In this document: positions 55,601 to 64,000 of the stretch, piece by piece | Numbering within the stretch: the stretch's first letter is position 1 | Layout of the letters: the number at the start of each line of letters is the position of its first letter | NCBI GenBank assembly: GCA_035771165.1 | Contig: JAWNZC010000348.1 | Coordinates: forward strand, 2,840,501-2,904,500 | Reading direction: 5' to 3' | DNA: 64,000 nucleotides | From: Paragorgia papillata | Taxonomy: Eukaryota > Cnidaria > Anthozoa > Scleralcyonacea > Coralliidae | Notes under the pieces: generated by a model | Seen by the model: the letters and a program-made list of their open reading frames with translations, nothing else | Told to the model about the DNA's origin: nothing | Databases searched by the model: none | Program-made: the position numbers and the translations under genes

Positions 55601-58600
55601 TTAGCATGGATTTTCATGTACAATATTGAAACAATATATATCCGCTCATTTGTTTTGTAAAAGTGACAAAAAGTTGAAAGAAACATTCAATTTAGCATAT
55701 AGTTTACATCACGAAATCTTGTCAACAGCAAGCGTAATTTTGAAATGTGTTTTGTTTGATTTAACGATCTTACCATTAATAATTTCCATTCTAACCATTT
55801 TGTAGCCGTTTTTGTTTTCTGTAGAACGTATTGCTTCGCCTAAATGTTCAATTTCTTCTTTCATTTGCCCACTCCGTTATAATTTCGCCGCCATTGTTGC
55901 TTAACAGAACAACCGCTGGCTCTAATGATCGTTGTTCGTGCTATACTACGCATTTTGTCATTGGTCAATTTTTTTTAAAGAGTGACTTTCATTGGTTTAT
56001 CCCAGAGGTTTATATCACCAATTATAAACTCCTGCAATAGCCAATGAAATTCGAGGATTTACATTATAAACTTGTAAATTTATACTAATAAGGATTATAA
56101 CACAGCTTTGATATAGTAACGTTTTTGATTGGCTGTCGTGCGTGCTCCATAACTCGATGGAGCACGGCAAAAAAGCGCGGGAAAAAAATTCAAAACAAAA
56201 CTGAGTTTTAAATTGACTATTTATGGCCTTTTATATTATCAAAATACCGAGTCATTTAATTTTATTGAGTAATAAAGAACAACGACCCAGAAGACATAAA
56301 CTGGGGATGGGTAACCGAGTTTAAACTGTCCTTCTGGTTGGATTTTAGTGAACAAAAAAGACTTCGCTACGAAAGTAGAAAAACACAACAACCAAAACGA
56401 TTCGCCGGCTTGTGAAAGGATTTAATGCTATGTTATAAAAGAAATGGCTCATGGTTTAGTGTGCTCCATGGAGTTATGGATGCACTTGGGAAATTGGGAG
56501 AGCACTCAAAAATCTAGGCTACGCCTCTTACGATTTTTTCGTGCTGTCCCAATTTCCCGCGTGCATCTATAACTCGATGGAGCACGCTAAACCATGAGCC
56601 ATTTCTTAATTAACCAGAAGTCCGACTCAGTGTCGGCACCTTTGATGTAAGCGTCCTCGCGAAATGTCGGCCTGCGATCCCGGCGCCATTTTGAAAGTAA
56701 GTGCCCCCGGGAAATTAGCCCTCTCGTCCTTGCGACCCTCGGGCTCCTGTATTAAATTATTCTTGGCCTTTCTTGTGACCTTTTAATTAATTTTATATTG
56801 TGATCTATATATATAAATAATATTTAGTTAAGTAAATAAGTAATTTACTTTAGAAAACGATTCTTTGGAGATAAAATTCTTTGACCACGAGGTTATTAAA
56901 ACTTCAGTACGTACGCGGTACTACGGGTAAGAGTCCGTGGCAAAAAAGTCCTGCTGGAGTTTACAATTCTTGATTTATGCCGATACATTTGTTTACAGAA
57001 AAAGATGCCTAAAAATTTCGGAACTACCCATTGTTGAAATACATCAGGTACGTATGTTGTTAGAAATTTTATCAGCTTTCATTCGGTGTATAGTTCAAAT
57101 TTTTATATTACCTGTAACTTTTTAAAATGTTCAAAATGTGCACACCATTGTTCGTAAAATAAGAATTATATGATGGGAAATGGACTCCTCACAAGTGTTG
57201 TAGAATTTTGGATATTGTTTTTAAATACTAAACGCACAGCCCTGAACAACATATTAAACATAGGATACTGTGAAGTGCCCTGGCATTCATGTTAGAACTT
57301 TTAATTTACTTGCCGGAAGTATTTAAAAAAATAAAAAAACATTATTTTGGTCTGGACCGTCTGAAATGGTGAATTTCTTAAGTTTGTTTTGCCTTTTGCT
57401 GTTTTGGTGTTTGCTATAACCTCAGAAAGACTTCTGGTATGAACCTCAGATATTTCTTAAACAAAAGCTAATTCAAATATGAAAGGAGTGGAAAAGTTTG
57501 CAGATTTCTAGTTGAAGTTGAAAACGTTTTTGGTGCAAATTAGTGATCATACCTTTTTCAACTACCACGTTATAGTGACGTTCCATGTACATACTACAAT
57601 TATTGACTTCTGGAAATGTCACCACACATACTATTAATCTACTCTATACTATTATTGATTGCTACAGAATTTTCCACTCTATACTATTATTTTGCCCTTT
57701 ACAATTATTCGGAACATAAAAGTTAGCCATTAAACTGTTAGCCATTAGCCAGAGAATACAATTTAAACTTTTACAAGAAATTATTTCTGTAATTTTTTGT
57801 TGTTGCAGTCTTTTCATTAAAGCAAAATGTTCATTTCTTTTTATACACAAACTACTAAATTTGTCTCAATTAATGTACATACAGTACACTTAAATTAACA
57901 TCATAAAATTAATATCATAAAATAATATAGCTTTTAAGGTGGCTCGATACAGTTTTTAAAGATTTAGATGTATATCAGTTTGACACTGTCAGATTTTGCA
58001 TGTTTAAGCTTTATTCAACAGATACTGTTTTATATAGATATATATGTTATTTACCGGCTGGGAGGTCCGTATAGAAAAATATTTGCCCGAGGTCTTAAAA
58101 AAGGCCCGAGGCCGCAGGCCGAGGGACATTTTTGAGACCGAGGGCAAATATTTTTCTATACGGACCGACCAAAACGGTAAATAACGTATTTATTTTTTTG
58201 TTACATAATTAGATAAATTAAATTAATTATAATTGAATTAAGTTGCGTAATCGAGATGACGTTCACGTGATATTCAAAAGTCCAAAGTTTATCGTTCGAC
58301 AGTAAACAACTGCCGACATGCAGTCTTACAGGGAAGCTTGGAACCTTTTTTGTGATAAAAAAAAACATTCAAAACTTGAAGATCTAGTTACGAAGGGAAG
58401 TGAAATGCAGTCCAAGTGTTTTTAAAGTTTAGTTGATAAAGACTCTTCGTCGTTCTTCTTCATCGCTTGCTCGTTTTTGGCTGTTCGCTTGGAAAATCGC
58501 TTTCAATATTTGGCTGACTGCATGAAAATTGAAAGTGTGGTCCTCGAGTTTGAAGACGAAAATGCTTGTCAGTAAGCCATTTGTAATTTCAAGTTTCAAG

Positions 58601-61600
58601 GACATGAGACGATGAGGTTGACATGTGGAAAATGTTTGACTAAAAGGTAAAGACTTGTAGCGGTTTTGTTGAGTATAGCGGTTGGATAACAAAAGAAAGA
58701 CAGTTTAGTGTCAAAAGGTTTCACTGAGCTTTTCTATCTTAATCTCGTGGTATGATTTTTTATATATACTTCTATATAGTTTCATTTAGTGATTCAAAAT
58801 ACTGTGTTCACAAGTTTATGTATGTTTTCCCTACCGTTTTAAACTGTTTTCTTTATAAATGTCACTCGTAAATTTTGCTTTGTCACAGTTTTCCCAGCGT
58901 TTCTTTTAAAAGTCGCTGTTTACACTCATGAAGTTGTCAAAACCATGTGGATAATAAAACTCATTTGCATCCCCGTAGCTCTCTGTTGAATTTATTTTTT
59001 CTGTGGCAAGCGCAATAGTTGAAAATCGGTCAATTTTAAATGAATTTTAAAATTAAATTTAGGATTCCGTGACCGTGGTCAGATATCGTAAAAAACTGCC
59101 CGCTCACGCAGCCAATCAAATTGCAGCATTACCTAGGATTCCGCCCGCTCGCGATTGATAAAAAAATAAAAATTAACATTTCTAATTTTGAATTCCGTTT
59201 TTTTTTAGTAACATTGAGTCAATTGCTATGGCAACACAGACGTAACAAATTCCCTTCGAAATGGCCTATTACCTCGTGTATTTGAAAAATAAGAACAGTG
59301 ACCCCCAATTCTTTTTCTTGCAGACTTTTTCTTCAAGAATAAACAATCAATAGAAAGATTATAAAAAAAATCTGTAATGCCAATATTTTTTAAAAGCAAA
59401 AAATAACGTTTTCTTTAATAATGGCAATACAGTTTTTTTTAAATTTTTGGTATAAAGGAAGATTTTAGTGATAGAAAACATCATACAAAATTTAAGCATA
59501 GGTCATTGGATAAAATACTGTTAAAATACACTGGGTTTCCATTAGAAATTTATAGTTTTTGGTGGCATCAGCATTTCACGCGCATCACACGTAATGTCGA
59601 CGCAAGATGGCATCAGCAGCTTGCATACATCATGTCATTTTGATGGTCTTGATTGGTAAACATTCTTACACACACAAATTGTCATGCGAGTTTTTTATTT
59701 GTCAAGCCACCTTAAGGTGGCTCCCTAGAGTTTTAGTTTTGTCATGGCTTGTTACGTTCAGTCATATAGTCTATGGTTGTTACTGTCTATAAAATAACTA
59801 TTACATAATTATTCTTTATTATATAAAATAGAGTGTTTTATTGATTTTACCACCACTAATAAAAGTGATAATCTCACATGTGCAATTATTTATAATCGCA
59901 CATGTGACGATTATCGCTGAATCAGCATTATAGTTTAATGCAATTTTTGCAAGGCAATAGGACAATTTTTTTATATAATAATCAGAACAATACATGGATG
60001 CTTGGAAATATGAAATTTATTTCTCGTGTTGAACAGGATATGTCACTCGTTCGCTTCGCTCACTCGTGAGATATCCTGGTCAACACTCAAAATAAATTTC
60101 ATATTTCCACACATCCATGTACGGTATTATTCTCAATGTATACTGAACTGCAGAAGGAGATCCACACTTATGAAGTATTTATTGAATAGTGCTAATATCT
60201 GCTGTTACCATGGTAATAATGGCATTTGAAATGTGTCAAATTTTCATAGTTTTCGTCTACTTAGACGCATATCTCCAGTTTTCTTCGGTTAACATTTCTA
60301 AAAATTGTCATCTGGTCACTTTTTTCCACTTAGAACACTACAGCAAAATATTAGGGGAAGTTGTCAAGACATATTTTTCGCTATAAACTTAATGGATTAA
60401 AAAGAGTTCTGTCTTATGAAATTTTTTAAAAACTAAGTATTGCACAAAATTTTAAAACATTTTACTGAAGCAAACATGTGATATTTGAGCATTTGTATCA
60501 CTCGGACAGCTGCTGATGTGACAGAATATCAACTTGACAAGATTGCTATTTACACATGTGCCGATGTCATAGTCCTTTCTTAAAATTACCGTAGGGACTA
60601 GGGAGCCACCTTAAGTCATCTTAACATTATCAAATAAAACCAAGTATGTAGTACAAGTTAAAAAGTGTGACAACCATATAAAGAATTAAAAACAAATTTA
60701 CTCCCAGACTGGAAAGTTTGTAAAATGTGCAACAGGAATCAAATTGCAGTGGGCATCTCATGAAAATTGCGCAGGAAAATAAGTAATTTCCAGGGCAGTT
60801 GCGAATAAAATGGTGACTACAATCGAATTTTCATGCAGTTTTTGCCGAATCTGCATTAAAAGTCTGCAATCACAGGCAACTTTTCAAAAAATTGCGCAGC
60901 CACTACATTTTTTATGAAAATTGCACGGCCGCAGGATACCGTCGTGAAAAATCATGCAACAGAAATATCTGTTGTGAGATACAAACTTTCCAGTCTAGAT
61001 TTACTAATATATAAAGTAAGAGTTAATTACCAAGAACCAAGGCATTAAGCCACATACTTCCCAAGGTGCATAATTTAGTTTAAATTTCACAAGGTTTTGT
61101 CTTTATCTGTATATACTTCTTTGGGCTTTATACAGATAAAGACCGTGCATTTATAATGAGCAATTCAATTCAATTGAACTCAGTTTGTATGGGAGAAATA
61201 TATAAAGACTTATGAATAACAAAGAAAACCGCATGAAATTTGAACTAAGTAATAGATAAATCCCGAGAACGAGGGATGTATGCTATATAAAGACCCGAGG
61301 ATGCACAGCGTCCAAGGGCTTTATATTGCATACATCCCGACGTTCGAGGGATTTATCTGACTTAATTTATCATTGAGGTGGTTTTCCAACAAAGTTTTGT
61401 CTTTTTTTCCACCTTGGACAAAGATTTTCCTTATTTTTTTCTTCATTTCGTTTCTAATTATTATTCAAGGGCTATGCGATATAAAGCCCTCGGAAGAACA
61501 AAGAAAACCGACTCAATAATAAATTAAGTGTTATGTATACCTTGATTACATGCATGGTTACCTATCTAGTGTCCCCAATTAGTAGACATATAGTCGGCTA

Positions 61601-62389
61601 AGTATTCTTTGACACTGAAATAAAGTTATCTATTTAACAAATAGATTCCATTTTGCCGTTGTCTGTTCAGTTATAGATGCACAGATGATGTCACAACGTG
61701 GTAAGAACAAAAAAGTGGCCCACGAGACGCAGTCGAGTGGGTCACTGATGTTCTTACCACGTTGTGACGTCTTCTGTGTATCTATAACTGAACAGACAAC
61801 AAAAAAATGGAATCTATTTGTTTTATACAATTAAAATTTAAAAGGTTTTTGTCGAAACTCTTGCCAGATTTGGGGGCATGAAGAAGGAAAAAAGCAAGTC
61901 AGCTGACGTGACCATGTGTCTGTTCTCTAATAGATCATGGCCAACAACCAATGAAAACACGCATAGCAACCAGGGTATTGCATAAATATCTATACAGTAC
62001 ACGGATTGGTAAATAATAAGAAAGAAAGAAATATATAATTGTAGTTGTACTCCCTCGTGATCATATTCTACCAAGGATAGCAAGAGATAGCAAAGAAGAT
62101 TACGTACACTATAAATACGTACTTGCACTGGTGATTGAATGCAGAGCGAAAGTCAAGTCAGTGAACTGTTTATAGAATATGAAGGAGTGATGTACAAAAA
62201 GTTGTTCGCACTTACCAGACAATGAATAATACTTGTCAAGGTCCATGCGGTTGCCGTATCAATAAATGGTATGCTTAGAATGGCAAAATGCGTTAAACAA
62301 ACCAAAAGTCCATATGTTAGCCACGAACCTCTGCCTTCTAACCAAGACTCATTAGGATTAAAACGACTGTGAGGTGCCTTTTCGGCCAT
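52612..62389 (-). CDS. ORMDL: ORMDL family sphingolipid biosynthesis regulator, complete, 3 exons (157 aa)
   Basis: Exons 62389-62216, 54051-53888 and 52747-52612 (minus strand) join in frame with GT-AG introns: 474 nt including TAA. The protein has the family's layout. It starts with [20 protein letters not shown] and [19 protein letters not shown] (first hairpin of membrane helices). Then come the cytosolic [21 protein letters not shown] and [11 protein letters not shown], then [20 protein letters not shown], and the end [19 protein letters not shown] proteins sit in the ER membrane and restrain serine palmitoyltransferase in response to ceramide. The usual length is 153 aa. The ATG at 62389 follows a GTGAAG context; in-frame upstream codons lack another ATG. 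The intron between exons 1 and 2 is 8.2 kb of transposons. A 1.2-kb element sits just 5' of the start codon. Confidence 0.95.
53298..53419. mobile_element. PIF/Harbinger-like MITE in ORMDL intron 2, TAA duplication
   Basis: The ends GGCCCCGTTTACACTAGAGC and GCTCTAGTGTAAACGGGGT are flanked by TAA (53295-53297, 53420-53422). The right terminus carries an extra direct copy of GTAAACGGGGT, a small terminal duplication. Sister of 50727-50850. Confidence 0.85.
55330..55425. repeat. Foldback hairpin with GAGGCGAAGCCGAG apex
   Basis: The arms AATTAGACAACGAGCCCGAG and inverse CGAGGGCGAGTTGTCTAATT, with TTTTCTATGAGCGA inside, have their tip at CGAGGCGAAGCCGAG near 55374-55390. Together with TAGTATAAATTTAC/GTAAATTTATACTA (55432-55446 and 56075-56090) it may mark the end of a smaller nested element. 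Confidence 0.7.
55447..55864 (-). CDS. Candidate small spliced gene inside the TTAA element
   Basis: Minus strand: exon 1 55864-55774 (ATG, 30 codons plus 1 nt, donor GTAAGA) and exon 2 from 55590 (acceptor TTATGCAAG). Joined in phase they read [20 protein letters not shown] ... then [19 protein letters not shown] and [16 protein letters not shown]. Exon 2 can end at a donor (GTAAAT) at 55447, or read through into the adjoining hairpin and stop at 55355. Charged, helix-like composition. No family recognised. It could be a captured host gene fragment, a remnant of the autonomous element, or chance; the matched phase across a plausible intron favours something once coding. Confidence 0.4.
56610..57935. 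other. ORMDL intronic sequence, nothing recognised
   Basis: About 1.3 kb between two TTAA-flanked elements. Short frames (56937-57125 +, 57662-57850 -) show no domain and no splice partners. No repeat ends seen. Confidence 0.4.
57940..59711. mobile_element. TTAA-flanked element (GGTGGCTCGA ends), 1.77 kb
   Basis: TTAA at 57936-57939 and 59712-59715. The left end GGTGGCTCGATACAG and the right inverse GTCAAGCCACC give a short terminal repeat. Inside are a hairpin with GAGGCCGCAGGCCGAGG apex (58045-58190) and a 35-codon + frame starting [20 protein letters not shown] at 58318. There is also an 87-codon minus frame (58692-58429) ending [14 protein letters not shown]. Neither is recognised. The element touches 59716-60610 at a single shared TTAA. 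Confidence 0.6.
58045..58190. repeat. Foldback hairpin with GAGGCCGCAGGCCGAGG apex
   Basis: The arms GTTATTTACCGGCTGGGAGG/GGACCGACCAAAACGGTAAA and AGAAAAATATTTGCCC with its inverse make an imperfect hairpin of about 145 bp. Confidence 0.75.
59716..60610. mobile_element. TTAA-flanked MITE (GGTGGCTCCCTAG ends) with a nested repeat
   Basis: The ends GGTGGCTCCCTAGAG and inverse CTAGGGAGCCACC lie between perfect TTAA at 59712-59715 and 60611-60614. The interspersed repeat at 59817-60138 is nested within it. Same family as 40051-40485. Confidence 0.8.
59817..60138 (-). repeat. Interspersed repeat with central palindrome (full copy 2)
   Basis: A near-identical inverse of 23341-23664, including the TTCGCTTCGCTCACTCGTGA hairpin tip and the TCACATGTG palindromes. 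It lies inside the TTAA element 59716-60610, so it either inserted there or travels with it. Confidence 0.85.
60615..61255. other. ORMDL intronic sequence, nothing recognised
   Basis: No coding exon or clear terminal repeat found. Several loose AAAATTGCGCAG / CTGCGCAATTTT-like words occur between 60760 and 60935, suggesting an old, eroded inverted-repeat insertion. Confidence 0.35.
61258..61355. repeat. Foldback hairpin
   Basis: AGATAAATCCCGAGAACGAGGGATGTATGC and its imperfect inverse GCATACATCCCGACGTTCGAGGGATTTATCT (each half about 30 bp, given by its ends) flank TATATAAAGACCCGAGGATG/CGTCCAAGGGCTTTATATTG. The tip GGATGCACAGCGTCC departs from the GGCGNAGCC pattern. Confidence 0.65.
61630..61985 (-). 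repeat. Repeat shared with the interior of the 54.5-56.6 kb element
   Basis: Contains a hairpin (AAATAGATTCCATTTTGCCG ... GGAATCTATTTGTTTT with TCACAACGTGGTAAGAACA and inverse). It is followed by AAAGGTTTTTGTCGAAACTC, GGCATGAAGAAGGAAAAAAG and ATAGATCATGGCCAACAACC. The same blocks occur inverted at about 54985-55260. Confidence 0.75.
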
Positions 62390-62411
62390 CTTCACTAAAG
62401 CCACTCAGACC

Positions 62412-63611
62412 TAGCCTGCGTGGCAGGCGTTCTGTTTGCGGGCGGGAGTTTGCGGGTGGGTGAATATAAGCGTTTCGCCCCCATGGATTTGATTGACACT
62501 TTAACTAGCAAGATTGTCCGTTTGACCAATCATATTTTCTCGACCAAATTACGATTTGCAACGATATAATTCAAACTCGAGACTATTTCAGCAAACAAGT
62601 ACAAGCTCGGTACAAACCTTATTCAGAATTTTAGAGCACCAACAACTTGCAGCGATTTCCCAGCGAAATATATTTTAGGCAAATAGCAAGCACCGCAATA
62701 TTTTAAGTCAGTACGTATTTAATACTATTACCGGGGTATTAAAATAGATTCAACACTTTCAATTCCAACTTGACAGTTTACTTACTAGTCTAGAAGTAAA
62801 TTGTGGAACTTCTTGAGTCGTATATATCGACTAAATATTGATGTAGAGCTAAATTTATACAAACGCGGACCACGCTGAAGATGTGACACAGCATTTATAC
62901 CGTCTAGACCGACTAGACGCAACGACTTATCAAAACAAACTCGGCCGAGTCGAAACTGCGAAACATAATGTAATATTACATGTAATGTGTTCGTTCAATA
63001 GGCAGTAAGCAAACAAAATCTGGTCGCACATAAATACAGTATGCAATGTCTACTAAATTTAGACCAAAATCAAGTAGCATAGATGTTTTACTATTGAATT
63101 ATAGCTGGAACTCCGACGCGATTTTATAATGAACGAATCTATATTCTATACCTGGATGACACTGCCCTTGTTTAACAGAGTTCCGTAAGAAGAAGGTATA
63201 TAGCAACAGTCAAATCTCCCGAACGCCTTTATATGCTTCAGCAATATAGTGATAAACTTCCAGAAAGTACAACAACAAGTCTTGGTAATATCGTATAAAA
63301 TGTATCGCTGAACTCTAGCGACCCAGCGATAGCGTCGTTCTCCAGTTTACATATTAGCACGAAGCCACCTAGAATATTCAATACATATAGTTTTGCCTAA
63401 CAAGCTTAAGGTTTATGTTCTCCAAACGCGTTGCACCATAAATTTAATAAGGTCTTGACGTCTTGTTTACATTAGCTTGCGTTTCAGCCAATGGCTATTT
63501 AGCCGAGATTTTGGAAACCAAAAACGCTTTTATAAATAGAATTACGGCAGGCGTTCCTTTCACCCACCCGCAAACTCCCGCCCGCAAACAGAACGCCTGC
63601 CACGCAGGCTA
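62412..63611. mobile_element. 1.2-kb MULE-like element immediately 5' of ORMDL, 8-bp target duplication
   Basis: The left TAGCCTGCGTGGCAGGCG and the right inverse CGCCTGCCACGCAGGCTA are parts of terminal repeats of about 55 bp (GTTCTGTTTGCGGGCGGGAG and inverse included). Identical CTCAGACC flanks at 62404-62411 and 63612-63619. The ends resemble TAGTCTCCTTCGCAGACGT of the 42.9- and 45.9-kb elements at about 17 of 22 positions. No transposase is seen. It separates the ORMDL start codon (62389) from its original upstream sequence. Confidence 0.75.
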
Positions 63612-63849
63612 CTCAGACCACTCACTCAGAACTAAACAATGCAAATTGCCACCGGAAGCTGATGCGAGTATTCGTGTGTATTGTATTCGTAACGAGAACT
63701 GAGCCTGCATTACCTTGAGTCCCGGTACTGCGGTAGGGCCTTTTTGGGAATATTGGGATTTGGGAAACATTGGCAGAAAGTTGAAAGTCGGCGATGATAT
63801 CTCTTTGGATCTCTTCAATTTCTTCTGAAAATGTTTTGTTTTGTTTTAA

Positions 63850-63932
63850 TCACGTACTGTCTGTCGTATTATATAATATACTTAAGTAAGTATATTATAA
63901 GTATATTATATAATATGACAGACAGTACGTGA
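63850..63932. repeat. AT-rich hairpin
   Basis: ATCACGTACTGTCTGTC..GTATTATATAATATACTTA is followed by its near-exact inverse, giving a stem of about 38 bp with a short centre. It probably is a MITE of the same compact foldback class. Confidence 0.75.
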
Positions 63933-64000
63933 TAGTGCTTGGGCTACCTATGGTATCACATTTTAACTTACATCGAGTTCACTGGCCCACAGCTAGACGG

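Larger units (their letters stand above)
54507..56605. mobile_element. 2.1-kb TTAA-flanked element with about 470-bp terminal inverted repeats
   Basis: TTAA at 54503-54506 and 56606-56609 encloses ends GAAATGGCTCATGGTTTGGC and inverse. The arms (about 54507-54975 and 56135-56605) match in inverse orientation over most of their length, each itself beginning with a hairpin whose tip is GAGGCGTAGCCGAG. The interior holds a segment shared with 61640-61985, a hairpin with GAGGCGAAGCCGAG tip (55330-55425), and a candidate two-exon small gene. No transposase. The short relative at 14447-14600 has the same ends. Confidence 0.8.

Noticed and set aside
1..64000. CRISPR arrays, operons, tRNA or rRNA genes
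   Set aside because: Repeats here are microsatellites or transposon ends without CRISPR-like regular spacers. Gene structure is eukaryotic. I recognised no tRNA or rRNA by eye, though a covariance search would be needed to exclude tRNAs.

Overview
This is a metazoan nuclear window: AT-rich, gene-poor, with split genes using GT-AG introns, and crowded with small inverted-repeat transposons. The protein families (ABCB6, a TGF-beta-type ligand with a nine-cysteine knot, an animal L-galactose-dehydrogenase-like aldo-keto reductase, ORMDL) show it is an animal. The repeat style (many foldback elements, Penelope-like GIY-YIG sequence, a tyrosine-recombinase element) would fit an early-branching or marine invertebrate such as a sponge or cnidarian. 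The species cannot be fixed from the sequence alone.

Layout. (1) 1-5.5 kb, + strand: the last six coding exons of an ABCB6-type ABC transporter, the 5' part lying outside the window; its introns carry a pogo-like element, a TTAA-flanked palindrome and long tetranucleotide arrays. (2) 5.5-18.7 kb: no host gene seen; TTAA-flanked and TA-flanked MITEs, foldback hairpins, a decayed tyrosine-recombinase (Crypton-like) gene at 12.1-13.4 kb, a 470-bp AT satellite, and a truncated Penelope-like element at about 17.0-17.6 kb that keeps a GIY-YIG domain and a recognisable hammerhead ribozyme. (3) 18.8-20.4 kb, - strand: a complete two-exon TGF-beta superfamily ligand with TATA box and polyA signal. (4) 20.5-38 kb: mostly non-coding, with MITEs, a LINE 3' end (33.3 kb), and an unusual inverted pair of spliced coding-like exons at 35.8-37.1 kb. 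(5) 38.1-49.5 kb, - strand: a complete ten-exon aldo-keto reductase (330 aa), whose introns hold several MITEs, including a nested pair. (6) 49.5-52.5 kb: remnants of a DUF4817-type transposon and PIF/Harbinger-like MITEs. (7) 52.6-62.4 kb, - strand: a complete three-exon ORMDL gene (157 aa) whose 8.2-kb second-position intron is filled with TTAA-flanked elements, and whose start codon lies about 20 bp from a 1.2-kb element with an 8-bp target duplication.

The four host genes are not obviously co-functional: mitochondrial/endomembrane porphyrin-type transport (ABCB6), secreted signalling (TGF-beta), carbonyl/sugar redox (AKR) and sphingolipid regulation (ORMDL). The window's main interest lies in its transposons: four TTAA-flanked families, a PIF-like set whose ends share a GTTTACAC-type word, a MULE-like set with 8-9-bp target duplications, nested insertions that give a relative chronology, hairpins with a recurring GGCGAAGCC-type apex, and two candidate small spliced genes associated with inverted repeats.
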